64,000 bases of DNA from Molossus alvarezi (taxonomy: Eukaryota > Chordata > Mammalia > Chiroptera > Molossidae). Positions 11,183 through 21,739 of the stretch are shown one piece after another (position 1 is the first letter of the stretch; each line of letters starts with the position of its first letter). The notes below the pieces were generated by a model. It had not been told where the DNA came from and did not search any database. It saw nothing but the letters and a program-made list of their open reading frames with translations. Position numbers and translations under genes: made by a program. Location of the stretch: contig CM073888.1 in NCBI GenBank assembly GCA_037176705.1, positions 46,754,810 to 46,818,809 of the forward strand, written 5' to 3'.

Positions 11183-11735
11183 ACTGATTCACATTATTGA
11201 AAGGTCACCACAAGTGCATGCTGGTAAAATGGTGATGGTAGTGGCAGCACATCTGGATCTTCCCCAATGCCCCCATAGAAACAGAGTAACTACATAGTCA
11301 AACCCCAGGGACAACATTTGCACAAAACTAGCAGACCATACAGCTCACAAACTCCAATTCCCAGCTGGTGAGAACACACCAGCAAGTGGCACAATGCCAG
11401 TGTCTGTGCAGGAGAAAGCGCAGGGGACCGAAGAGGTGTCCGACAGATCTGAGAAGGGAGGACCCCGAGAGCCACTCTCACTATAGGGAGTGACTAAAAC
11501 CGCCAATCCAAAGCCACGGAGGCCAGAGGCCCACGGCAAGGTCTGAACGGTCTGGGGCAGCCTAGCCAGTCCCTTCCACGCTGAGGACCCCGCCCTGAGG
11601 AGGAACCACTGGGAGTAGAATTAGAATTGAGCCAGATGAGAACAATAGCGGTGAAGGAAAGAGAAGACCCAGATAAAAGGGGAGGTATAGTTCCCGAAGC
11701 TGAGCCGCACCAACGCCCCCATTCCCCATGTTCTT
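11183..11735. other. Unique or unrecognised sequence
   Basis: GC-moderate, no recognised repeat. It may hold the worn 5' part of the LTR that follows. Confidence 0.35.
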
Positions 11736-11739
11736 ATTA

Positions 11740-12160
11740 CATCGTGACCTTGACACTTCTCCCTTCGGGGGATTGGGTCTATGTCCCCGCCCCTGGAATC
11801 AGGGCTGACTTTTGTGACTTAATAAAGTATGACAAAAGAGATTCTACCTGACTTTGGAGGCTACATCACAACAATGCCAAGCACTTGCACCTTGCCCTCT
11901 GGGGACACTCCCTCGTGGGACCCAGCTGCCATATTGTGAGGAAGCCCAAACCAGCCCACAGGAAGAGGCCACGTACAGGTACTCAGCCAATGGCCAGCTG
12001 AGGCCCCAGAAACTATGGAGCAGACGAATGCTCTCTGGTGTGCCCTAGCTGAATCCCTGACCCACAGATTCTAAGAGCATGATGATATGGTTATTTTTAC
12101 CACTGAGGTCTTGGGGGTTTGTGATCCAGCAACAGTAACAGAGATACTCTAGCTTTAATT
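11740..12160 (+). mobile_element. MLT1-type LTR (ERVL-MaLR), solo and old
   Basis: Mammalian MaLR LTR order: TTGGGTCTATGTCCCCGCCCCTGGAATC, GACTTTTGTGACTTAATAAAG, AGCTGCCATATTGTGAGGAAGCCC, CAGCCCACAGGAAGAGGCCACGT, CTAGCTGAATCCCTGACCCACAG, and an end resembling the GGTAATTTGTTACACAGCAATAG motif. No internal viral genes are present. Confidence 0.7.
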
Positions 12161-12164
12161 AAAA

Positions 12165-12500
12165 TTTTTAATCTAATAGGAAAATTTATAAGGTGCGCTT
12201 ATTTTAAAAGTCTCCGTTATTTTCAGGAAATTATAAAATAAACTCAATGTGGGTAGAAGGGATCCCCTTTGAAAAGAGTAGCTTAATGGATTGGTACAGC
12301 ATAATCAATTTTCCTTTGCTTTGAATGGTAACTCTTGCTAGCAAATGCTTCAAATACCATGCCAGAATGTTTTATCCCCCCTAAATAAAGCAGCCACACT
12401 CATTCAGATTTTTTTTTTCTTTCTCTCTCATTTTAAAACTCATTTGCAAATGGTAGAAATGGGGTAAAGTAGGATGACCACGTAATTTATCATCCAAGCT
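12165..12500. other. Unique AT-rich sequence
   Basis: Only a short poly-T (about 12408-12418) stands out. Nothing else recognised. Confidence 0.4.
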
Positions 12501-12509
12501 AGGACAATT

Positions 12510-12655
12510 TTTCAAAACAGTTTTATTGAAGTATAGCTCACATACCATAAAATTTGCCCATATAAAGCATACAATTCAGTGTTTTAAAGAATTCTCGTCG
12601 GAGTTCTGCACTCATCAGCATAATCTAATTTTAGAACAGTTCCATCCCCCTAACC
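12510..12655 (-). mobile_element. LINE-1 3' UTR fragment (L1ME type)
   Basis: TTTTATTGAAGTATAGCTCACATACCATAAAATTTGCCCAT, AAAGCATACAATTCAGTG, CACTCATCAGCATAATC and AGAACAGTTCCATCCCCC are the reverse of an old L1 3' UTR. A second copy of the same module lies at 27690-27900. Confidence 0.75.
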
Positions 12656-12879
12656 TCGGACAATGGGAAAGGGAGAGAAACACAAGTAATACTTATTCCA
12701 GAAAAACAGGTATACACTTGGTACATCCAAGGTCTGTCCAAGGAAAACCAGACTGTATAAGCCACTGAAGTAGAGGATACAGGTATTGGGAAGAAATCCA
12801 CAAAATTTAATCCAAAATAGTAGCCTGCTTTTTAAATGTGGGTTTAAAATAGCTATCAAAAATGAAATTCTCATTCCTG

Positions 12880-13290
12880 GGGGAGGGGGGCCAGGTGTGA
12901 GGGCATATAAATTGGTTGGAACCAGTTTTGAGAACTGGCGTTGTCAATGAAAGCTGAACATATGCATAACGATGACCCAGAAATTCCACTCCAAGCTATA
13001 TATTCACTAGAAATGACTACTTGCTATATGATTTCATTCACATTAATTTCACAAACATGCAAAAGTAATCTATCATGACACAGATCTGGAGAGTGGTTAA
13101 CCATGGACAGGAGGCAGTGACTTGAAAGGGGCATGAGGGAGATTTCGGGGTGCTGGTACCGTTCTGTTCCTTGATCTGGGTCCTGGTTACATGCGTGTGC
13201 TCACTTCATAAATATTCAGCAAGTTACACGTTTTTAATTTGTGCACTTTTCTATATGAGTGTTAGACTTCAATAAAAAGCTTACTTTAAA
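12880..13290 (+). mobile_element. LINE-1 3' end (L1M type)
   Basis: ACGATGACCCAGAAATTCCACTCC, TCTGGAGAGTGGTTAACCATGGACAGG, TTCTGTTCCTTGATCTGGGTCCTGGTTACATG, TTAATTTGTGCACTTTTCTATATG and GACTTCAATAAAAAGCTT end an old L1 on the plus strand. Confidence 0.8.
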
Positions 13291-13639
13291 ATGGATAGGC
13301 TTATGTTTGCTAGCAGAATATTAAGAATCTGGATGGAGACGAGATTTACAAACCCATTAACAGAAGCTACCTTAAAGAGAGCAATTAAGAGCAGTTAGTA
13401 TTCACACAGTAACAACCACATGTTCATTTTCTCCTTAACACCTTTCCCTTAACTAGAGGCAATAAAAGTCCTAGGGAAATAGAGGTGTTGAGAAGCACAC
13501 AGACTTTCCTCACATAAAGGAATGTGTAAGTAAAGACTGAAATAATTAACTACTACTTAGGAATGGTGGAGGCTTTTAAAGAGCTTTTAAATGCTTCTGC
13601 TAACCAGGCTAGTTATTTCAGAGTTAGAAGCAATATTCA

Positions 13640-13790
13640 AGATCATTGCATTAATGTATTTCACTTCACAGATAAGGAAACTAGGATCCAGAAAACTGAC
13701 AGGACTTGCCCAAAATTGACAGCTAGTTAGTGTAAAGGCTGAGTCCAGAACCCAGGACTCTTGACTTATTAACTATTTTTCCTATTAATG
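13640..13790 (-). mobile_element. MIR-like SINE
   Basis: Antisense MIR motif string: CACTTCACAGATAAGGAAACTAGGATCCAG, ACTTGCCCAAAATTGACAGCTAGTTAGTG, GTCCAGAACCCAGGACTCTTGACTT. Confidence 0.7.
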
Positions 13791-13799
13791 CCAGAAGTC

Positions 13800-14005
13800 A
13801 CTCTTACAGTTTACCATGCAGCAAACAGTGTGATGAGAGCGTCCCTACTGTTCTAATTTAATCTCCAAAAGAGACAAGATGTACAGAAATGACCCACATT
13901 TTACAGAGAGGAAAACTAGACATGCTTAGAAAAGTTTATATACTTTGCCAAGGTTAAAAATCAGTTAAGTAGAGGAGCCAGGATTCCAATTAGTTCTCAT
14001 TCTAG
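13800..14005 (-). mobile_element. MIR SINE
   Basis: Antisense MIR order again: CATTTTACAGAGAGGAAAACTAG, ACTTTGCCAAGGTTAAAAATCAGTTAAG, AGAGGAGCCAGGATTCCAATTAG. It lies directly after another MIR-like copy, so this may be a tandem or split element. Confidence 0.7.
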
Positions 14006-14009
14006 AATC

Positions 14010-14880
14010 TTAGATTTAACCAGGGAGCAATAATGCATCTTTGAATGAATAGTACATCACGATATTTCTAAGTTGAAGAGTAAGTAAATAAACAGATGTG
14101 TTGTTTCTTGTTCATTGCATCATGGAAGAAGAACAAGTGAGTAATTTATTTCTGTGTTACAATCCAGTTCTTCTCACTTAATCATAGCTGAGAAAAAGAT
14201 CTCCCTTGGACCAAAGATAGCTTCAGTAGCACCATCTTGGAGGGAAGTGGCTATGTTTAGCTTTCTATGAGTTATTCGTACCCAGAGAGATGACCCTGCA
14301 GTATGACCTCTTTTAATGACACATTTTATTTCCTTAGGCAACATTCTTAACAACATACAATAGGCAGTGTTAAAGATTCATGGCCAACACATTAATTTTA
14401 CAGTTTTTTTCTTACGTATCCATGGATATTTAAGATAAGGTCTTCCAAGTGGAGTCTAAGTAACTGTATCCTAAAGTGCTAAAAAACACTATTTTGAGTT
14501 TAATACAAATATAAGAAAAGTACGTTAAGATAAAACATACTTGATTTGGGAAAAGATGGCTTGCTTTAGGATTTGATTTTCCTCACATCCTTTCCAAATA
14601 CCTAATCTATAGCAGAACTAAGGTGTTTAGGACACATATGCTCATTTATTATACACTGGAAAGTGAATTTCCTTCCAATTCATTCATGTTGCAAGACTAG
14701 CAAGGTTAGTAGAACAGTAGAACAAAAACTGTATTTTCCTTCCATATGATTGTCATGATTTTAATCTTATGATATACTAGTAGAGATGGAGGGAAAGAAA
14801 GGAAATATTCATAATTTAAGATAATGCTCCCTTTAATTGATTTATATGTTATAAGTAAATAACGATGTAACATAAAAAGT
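14010..14880. other. Unique AT-rich sequence
   Basis: Nothing recognised on either strand. Confidence 0.4.
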
Positions 14881-14881
14881 A

Positions 14882-15044
14882 GCCTTGGCCAGTTTTGCTC
14901 AGTGGTTAGAGTGTTGGCCCACAGACTAAAGAGTTGCAGGTTTGATTCCAGCCAAGGGCACGTACCTCAGTTGGGGTTCGTCCCCAGCCCTGGTCGGGTC
15001 ATGCAGGAGGCAACCAATCGATGTGTCTCTCTCATACTGATGTT

Positions 15045-15086
<42 letters not shown>

Positions 15087-15178
15087 CCTTCCACTCTATC
15101 TAAAGATAAATGGAAAAAATATCCTCAAGTGAGGATTAAAAAATAATAATAAAATAAATTAATTAATTATAATAAAAT
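14882..15178 (+). mobile_element. VES SINE (plus)
   Basis: GCCTTGGCCAGTTTTGCTCAG head, GTTTGATTCCAGCC B box, GTCATGCAGGAGGCAACCAATCGATGTG, a long (TC)n, CCACTCTATCTAAAGATAAATGG and CCTCAAGTGAGGATT, then an A-rich TAATAAAATAAA tail. Confidence 0.93.
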
Positions 15179-15329
15179 ACCAGGACTAAGCATAAACGAT
15201 TATTTCATTCAACTATACTCCAAAGATAATAACTATATGGCCTACCTTCTTTCCCTCCCATGGCAGCCACCGCTGACTGGCCAGGGCTTGCTTTCCCACC
15301 CAGCGTGACCTTGTAACCCTCTCTCTGAC

Positions 15330-15565
15330 CTCACGACCTTCCTCACTACTAACAGTTACCACTTACGACATGTAGGCACTGTGCTTCCCGCTCTACACGA
15401 GCTGTCTCCTCTTGGAGCCGCACGCTGTCTCTAAAGCTACTGGTACTTCTATTATTCCCCTTTAAGAGACGGGGCCCTGAGCCTCAAAGGGTACGTTGCC
15501 CAGATGGAAGGGGCTGAACTAGCATTCAATGTCAGGTCCATTTTACTCCATTGTCCATACTCAAA
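15330..15565 (-). mobile_element. MIR SINE
   Basis: Antisense MIR: ACGACATGTAGGCACTGTGC, CTATTATTCCCCTTTAAGAGACGGGGCCCTGAGCCTCAAAGGG, TTGCCCAGATGGAAG. CpG-richer than other MIR copies in the window. Confidence 0.7.
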
Positions 15566-16440
15566 ACGACTACACTATTACAGCCCGCTGCCACCAACCG
15601 ACTTGTGAGCACATGACACACGAGCCCTTTGTCACCCTGGTTCTCTAGGCATACACTCCTTCTGTAGCCTTGCTAACAGCGGGCACAGAAAAGATTCAGT
15701 TGTGTTTTCTTTTTAAAAAAAATCTTTCCTGAAAGTTACTCATTGGTTTCAGCCCTGTTTTTAAAGGCCACACAGAGCAAATTGTGGGTTGGACATGGTC
15801 ACACGATTGTATCCCCAACCCCCTTTCTGCTATTTTCCTGTGAAGTCTCCTCTTTGCTAAGGTAAACATCTTCAGTCCACACGTGTCTTTCTTGTGTCTA
15901 GTCACTGTCTTCTGGCTGTGTCTGCCCACGTCTCCCTGAGGCAAACAGGATGTTTCCAGTGAGGTCTGACCAGCCCACAGTGTAGCAGGGCCTCCCGACC
16001 CCTCGCGTCTGGGCCTCCTTCTCCACATGAAGACTGATTTTCAAACCGATTTCATAGCTCTATTGACTCATGCCAATTGCTTAATATTCTACTAAGTCAG
16101 CGTAGGTCTCAGACTCTGAAGAAGAAAAAGCTGTCACTGAGGAAAGGAAAATAGAAGAAAATTGAGAGCTGGCGAAAGGAGGAAGGTTGAGGAACAAAAG
16201 CATTTCTGACAGGAGAGGTGGCCAACTCCCCGTCGAGGTGTCCGTGTGTCTAAACAGAACATGCTCAGCGCAGCTCAGTGAAAGCAATAGGCAATCCAGT
16301 CCGAAGTGCTGCCTCTCTCCTACTTTGCCTCAAGTGCCATCATTTAAAGATTTATGGGGTTAATAAGCAAAAGCAAACAACAAAAAAGCAAAAACAAAAC
16401 AAAAACTTCATCCATAATAATGTGAGTCACACATGCTATG
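15566..16440. other. Unique sequence, nothing recognised
   Basis: Open frames on the minus strand (15696-16028, 110 codons) have no supporting features. A run of CAAAAAA-type A-rich sequence lies near 16370-16405. Confidence 0.4.
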
Positions 16441-16460
16441 AATTTAAAAAAGTAACCTGG

Positions 16461-16693
16461 GCCCTGGCTGGTTCGGCTCAGCAGTCAGAGCATCAGCCTG
16501 CGGACCAAAGGGTCTCGGGTTTGATTCCCAGTCAAGGGCACATACCTGGGTTGCAGGTTCGATTCTGGGGTCGTGCAGGAGGCAACCAATCGATGTGTCT
16601 CTCTCACATCAATGCTTCTCTCGCTCTCATTTCCTCTCTCTCTCTCTATAAAAAAATCAGTGGGAACATATCCTCGGGTGAGGATTAACAACA
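16461..16693 (+). mobile_element. VES SINE with target-site duplication
   Basis: GCCCTGGCTGGTTCGGCTCAG head, GTTTGATTCCCAG B box, a CAATCGATGTGTCTCTCTCAC block and CCTCGGGTGAGGATTAA end. Flanked by TTAAAAAAGTAACCTGG (16444-16460) and TTAAAAAAGTAACTTGG (16694-16710), a 17-bp duplication with one mismatch. Confidence 0.96.
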
Positions 16694-16710
16694 TTAAAAA
16701 AGTAACTTGG

Positions 16711-18497
16711 TTTAGTGAATGACACTATTTTGGTATTGAGATGATACCTTTCAGACTGGGATAGTTTGGGGAGAAGGATAGTTTGAGGAGAAGGTAAAGA
16801 AGACTGGGAATTTGAGAACTGGGGGGTAGAAAACCAAATTTCATTCTGGAGGATGGATATGATGAGCATATTTTGCAAAATAAAAATCAGTACTCATGGT
16901 TGAAGAGAGGACAGAGGAATTTGAACGGGCACAGTGGCCAACACCTGAGGCACATGGAGGCCAAAGTGCTAGTGTCAGTGGGCAGCCCGGGAAGGGACAT
17001 CACCACGTGAGCCACATGGCAAAACGCAGGATGCGGGAGAGTTGTGAACAGTTTTTGGAGGCAAGTTGACCTTTGTGGCCACTCAACCAAGGACCAGCTA
17101 AGCTGCTGTTTCTTCCCCACCCCTCCCCAGCCCAAGCACAGATGTCACGTATTTGTTATCACACAGACATGGACCATGCTCTGTTTTCTTGGCACCCCTA
17201 GGGCCGCACACAATGTCAGGTGATGAGCCTTCAAGGTATGTTGCTAGAACAGTCCTCTGCACCAAACGTCTGCCTGTGAGGTGCTGTCGCTGGAAGGGGC
17301 GTGGTAAGGGTCTTGTCTGGCCGGCTCTCCAGGACACACTGAGGCAAAGGACAAGGCGGGGGAAGAACCCACAGTCATGTTTATGCCAAACAGGGCCCCG
17401 TTTACATGAACCACAGGGTCTGACAAATAAACTCTGGTTTTGCTGTCGACCTCATACCATTTAATGGAATCAAAGCGGCAGTCTACTAATTCTAAGCAAG
17501 AGCCACAGCGGACCCCTCAGCTCTAACCTTTTTGATACTGAAAGGAGGGAAGGAAAACCCAAAACGACAAACTAGAAGCTGTTGTAACACTGTGACTACA
17601 GTTTACAAGGTTTAATTTTACACAGCAGTGACCTTGGATGCCCACTCTTTGACTTCTAAATGACCCCAGCTGAGCCCAAGTCCTATATAGCTACACACAC
17701 CTAAGTTAAGTCAACACATTCATAAGGCTTTGTGTTCATGCTGAAACTCCAGAGAGGTGAACTGGATTCAGTCCTGAGGATGTGGGTGATCTATTAACAG
17801 TTAAGGTCCCACAAAAGGGTTAGGAAACATCTTGCATCCAATGGACACATCTGCAGTGCATAACGATGGATTACCTTTGTGGTTGACTGTAAACAATTAC
17901 ATAACATGAACTCTTTCATTCAAGATGGTACTTCTCATTCCTATTACCAGAACAAGATGTCACCCTGGACATCTTTAAATCCACCTGAAACATAGTAAAA
18001 CTACATGAAATAGAACAGGTAGGGGCCTGAGGGGGACAGATGGGTGCAGTGGGCAATAGTGATTTGCTTGCCCACTAGTCAATACCCCTTATTGTGGCAA
18101 CAGCATCTCAAATGTTCTTTCCCTCACTCTCAGTTCATATTATGTAGATTTCTGTTCCTGTCACTTTTCCCCAGTTCCAGGGGTGGGAGGTGACCCAGGA
18201 CTGGTTGATGGAAGAGTTCCATTCGTCCTGGCCATAGGGATGAGCACAGAGCTCGAGACAGACCAGCAGAATCCATTCAGAACTATTTAACAAAAGCAAA
18301 GTTGAATGTTAAAAGGAGAACAGAATCAAGGCAAGCCTGAGAATTTTAAAAATTAAACATATGAATAAATTACTTTGGTCTAGAGGTGCAAAAAAAAGAT
18401 AGTTTGAATGGGTTTCTGTAACTTTTTCCTTAAAAAGTCTGGACAAGGTAGAGAGAGGTCAGCCTGTTGGAATTTCATTTCGTCTGATTTAGTGTAT
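16711..18497. other. Unique sequence, nothing recognised
   Basis: No assignable repeat. The stretch near 18170-18260 (GTGGGAGGTGACCCAGGACTGG, CCTGGCCATAGGGATGAGC) resembles an old LTR-like repeat but too weakly to name. Confidence 0.35.
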
Positions 18498-18515
18498 TTG
18501 AACAAAAGCATTAAA

Positions 18516-18724
18516 TTTTTTTTTCTTTATTGATTTTCGAGAGAGAGGAAGGGAGAGGGAGAGAGATAGAAGCATCGATGAGAGAGAACATCGATTGGCT
18601 GCCTCCAGCATGCCCCCCACTGGGGATCAGGCCCACACCTGGGCATGTGCCCTGACTGGGAATCAAACCGGTGACCTTTAGGTGCATGGGTCAGTGCTCA
18701 ACCACTGAGCCACACCGGCCGGGC
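18516..18724 (-). mobile_element. VES SINE with target-site duplication
   Basis: SINE orientation begins GCCCGGCCGGTGTGGCTCAG and contains GGCACATGCCCAGGTGTGGG and AATCGATGTTCTCTCTCATCG. Flanks TTGAACAAAAGCATTAAA (18498-18515) and TTGAACAATAGCATTTAA (18725-18742) are the target duplication. Confidence 0.96.
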
Positions 18725-18779
18725 TTGAACAATAGCATTTAATATGAATGTAGTGCACAGACTTAAGATGGTCCCAACG

Positions 18780-19300
18780 ATTCTGGTCTTTCAGTAGTAA
18801 CAGTCTGGTATAATCTCATCCTCTGGTGTATGGGTTAACCTACTGATTCTCTTTGAATGAACAGAAGACAGAGTGATGAGTTTTCAGTTCCAAGATGAAG
18901 TTACAAAGAGACTGTGGGTTTTGTCTTGCAGGCCGTTCTCGCCTTCTCTTGGCTCACTTGCTCTGAAGGAAACCAGCTGCCATGTTTGTACTACCTAATG
19001 GAGAGACTCACGTGGAAAAAATCGACGTCTCCATCCAACAGCCAGCAGGGACCTGAGACCATAGCTACGTGAGTGAGCTTACAAGGGGATCCTTGCCCAG
19101 CCCAGCCTTGAGAGACTGCAGCCCCAATCTACACCTTGATCAAATCCTTATGAAACACAGTGAGCACAAGGACCCAGCTAAGCTACAACATGATTTCTGA
19201 TCCACAGGAATTATGATATAATAAATATTTGGGGTTTTTTTTAGGATGCCATATTTTGCAGTAATTTGTCATGCAGCAATAGATAATAGAATGAAATTAA
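18780..19300 (+). mobile_element. MLT1-type LTR (ERVL-MaLR), solo
   Basis: Motif order of a MaLR LTR: GACAGAGTGATGAGTTTTC, CTCACTTGCTCTGAAGGAAACCAGCTGCCATG, ACGTGAGTGAGCTT, GAGACTGCAGCCCC, AGCTAAGCTACAACATGATTTCTGATCCACAGG, ATGATATAATAAATATTTGGGG (polyadenylation region) and CAGCAATAGATAATAGA. No internal viral coding region. Confidence 0.75.
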
Positions 19301-19519
19301 CCCCAAATAGAGTAACAATAAAATACTCATCCTTTGCCTCTTTGTTATGTTTCCCGTGACAACTCTCAATTTATATATAAAGTACATTATTTAGGGGACT
19401 TTACAAATGCAGTTTCAATATTTTCAGGTGCACAGCATAATTCAATTAGGTTGATAAAATATCGTATCTGAGTCAAAAGATTCTTTGAGAGACTGAAAAC
19501 TGAAATTTCATTCTACTGT

Positions 19520-19590
19520 AGAATAATCCATTCAACAAATATACTTTTGCACCTTCTGTGTTCCAAGCACAGGAGAATAAATAGAACAAG
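19520..19590 (-). mobile_element. MIR fragment
   Basis: CCATTCAACAAATATACTTTTGCACC and GTGTTCCAAGCACAGG follow the antisense MIR/L2 end motif (TTTATTGAGCACCTACTGTGTGCCAGGCAC). Confidence 0.45.
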
Positions 19591-19659
19591 TTAATCTGTT
19601 TCAAAGATCTCTAAGTCCATTCAGGAAAGAAGGAAAGCCCATGAGATTTGGAAACAGAA

Positions 19660-19830
19660 GAATCAGGACCAGTGCCACTACTCACTACCTATGTGACACT
19701 TGACAAGCCATTTAATTTTTTAGTATTTTTCCCCTTCACAGATAAAATAGGGAAGTCACAACAATTATAGCTAATTTACTAACTTATAAGATTGCTAGAA
19801 GGACCACAGAGGAAAAAAATGTGTATAAAT
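19660..19830 (+). mobile_element. MIR SINE
   Basis: CACTACTCACTACCTATGTGACACTTGACAAGCCATTTAA, TTCACAGATAAAATAGGGAAGTC and AAATGTGTATAAATGCA keep the MIR order. Confidence 0.7.
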
Positions 19831-19834
19831 GCAT

Positions 19835-20290
19835 TCTTAAATTCTAAAATGAAATGAAATAAAACTATAATTATTGCAATGCGTATTACCCAAAACTATA
19901 ATATACAGACTTTACTATGGAAATAGATTGAATACTTCATAATTAAGTTGTTATTTACTGGCTTGTGATATTTCTTGCTCTATGAACTATTTAAATATAT
20001 CCTTACATTTGAAATTTCAAAATTGAAAAAAAATTACATAGATTTCTCAGCCTTAAGCATTCCTTTGAAAACTATACCATCTGAATTACTTCTCCCCTGA
20101 AGTTAAACCTCTCATACATTCATTTTAATTCAGTCTCTGTGAAAAAAAAGTTATAGTAATTGTTGAAAAAAAAACTGGTTAAAAATTACAAAGAAAATAA
20201 AAATTCTAGTCACTTGGGTCAGTTAGTAACTTTTGTAAGCAAAAATGCTCCTGTTCTATAAAAAAGAGAAAAATATTTCTGTTTTTAAAA
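19835..20290. other. AT-rich unique sequence
   Basis: Low-complexity A-rich DNA. Nothing recognised. Confidence 0.45.
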
Positions 20291-20292
20291 AA

Positions 20293-20506
20293 ATTCCTCA
20301 CCCAAGGACATGTTTTCATTGATTTTTAGAAAGAGGGAGGGAGGGAGGGAAAGAGAGAGAGAGACACAGAGAGAGAGACAGAGAAGCATTGATTAATTGC
20401 CTCCTTGGGATACTAATTGTATCCCAACAGGAACTGAACCCACAACATTTTGATGTACAGAATGATGCTCCCCCAACTGACCCCCGCCCCCAGCCAGGGC
20501 ACTATC
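20293..20506 (-). mobile_element. VES-like SINE, diverged (minus)
   Basis: CCTCACCCAAGGACATGTTTTCATTGATTTTTAG is the reverse of the VES 3' end. A GAGA-rich tract, GCATTGATTAATTGCCTCC and an end CCAGCCAGGGCAC complete the element. Strong decay in the tRNA-like head (B box barely visible) suggests an older copy. Confidence 0.85.
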
Positions 20507-21080
20507 TTTGATGTTAAATTTAAACACTGTTTAGAGCTGCCATGTAAAATCAATTAAATGTTCTCATTATTTTCCTGCCTTTCTCCACTAAGCTTCCTTG
20601 GATATACTTCATGATTTAACTAGATCAACACTTTGAGATCACTGAAAAACACTTTATTTCTCATATTTTCAATATGTGACTATACTTAAATTCATTATTC
20701 TAATCCAAATAGCAGGTCTGTTAGTAAAAATGCAAAGACAAGAATAATTTATTCCATTTTAGGGGAAAGATATCAACAATAAACTGCTTTGGACTAAGCA
20801 ATCAATGATTATTGAATTTTGGACTCCAAGCTAATATTCCCAGTTACCCAGGTCCTTGAGACTCAAGTGGCCCACTTTGTTTTAATGAATAAGGTCAAAT
20901 CATAAATTGAAAAACTGGGACACTAATAGAATACTTTATCTCAGAAAAAGTTTAGCCTCAAGGCACCATAAACTACCAAGTATCTTTCCAGCAGGCCTAA
21001 ATATTAATATACACATCAAAGTTGAAGATAGATATGTCCCTTGGAATCCACTATTCTAGCCGTCTACAGTTTGGCATGAA
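20507..21080. other. Unique AT-rich sequence
   Basis: Nothing recognised. Confidence 0.4.
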
Positions 21081-21600
21081 ATAAAACAAAACATTTATTA
21101 AGCTCTAACTATGGGCTAGCCTAAGTGCAAAGGGAATGCAGAGATGAAGTAGATAAAATGTCATTGAAAAACTCTGAGAACATTATGGTGAGAAATGATT
21201 CTGAGGTTCCTAATTTGGACAGATTTTGAGAGGACTACGCCTTTAAAAGGGAAGTGGAAAGAAGATGCTGAGGGAGGTGAACGGTGCTGAGTTCGGTTTA
21301 GGAAACGTTGAACTTTGAGGTGATGGAGCGTCCCGACGACAGCTGGCAGTGTGGATCTAGATTCATCTGTGACACCTAAACTACAAGAAGAGGAAGGCCA
21401 AGAGCACCAGGAAGAGTTTACAGAGGGACACGGAAAAAGGGCCAGGACCAAACTGTGGAGAATTCTAGGGTTCAAGGGGGAGCAGAGGAAATAGTGATCA
21501 GAAAAGGAGAAGAATCAGGAAGAACATGGGTCATGGAACCAAGAGGGGAAAGACTCAAAGACCAAAATGGTTACCAACTATCAAATGCTACAGAAAAATC
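21080..21600. repeat. Possible ancient repeat region
   Basis: Starts with AAACATTTATTAAGCTCTAACTATGGGCTAGCC (MIR/L2 style) and continues with a GA-rich stretch (GATTCTGAGGTTCC, GTTTAGGAAACGTTGAACTTTGAGGTGATGG) whose texture resembles an old mammalian LINE. I cannot give a family name. Confidence 0.35.
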
Positions 21601-21614
21601 AACCAAGTTAAGGA

Positions 21615-21725
21615 ATTTTTTTTTTTTTTTTTTTTTTTTTGTGGTACGTGCCCATAGCGGGAACCAAACCCGGGACTCTCTGGTCTGCAGGCTGATCCTC
21701 AACCACTGAGCCACACTGGCCAGAG
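21615..21725 (-). mobile_element. Short VES (tRNA-like head only) with target-site duplication
   Basis: In SINE orientation: GCTCTGGCCAGTGTGGCTCAG, then CCCGGGTTTGGTTCCCGC (B box), GGGCACGTACCAC, then poly-A at once. The usual TC-rich 3' half and GTGAGGAT end are missing. Flanked by CAAGTTAAGGA at 21604-21614 and 21726-21736. Confidence 0.93.
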
Positions 21726-21739
21726 CAAGTTAAGGATAT

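Noticed and set aside
11740..12160. Intact endogenous retrovirus
   Set aside because: Only a solo, decayed MaLR-type LTR. No internal coding region or paired LTR was found.
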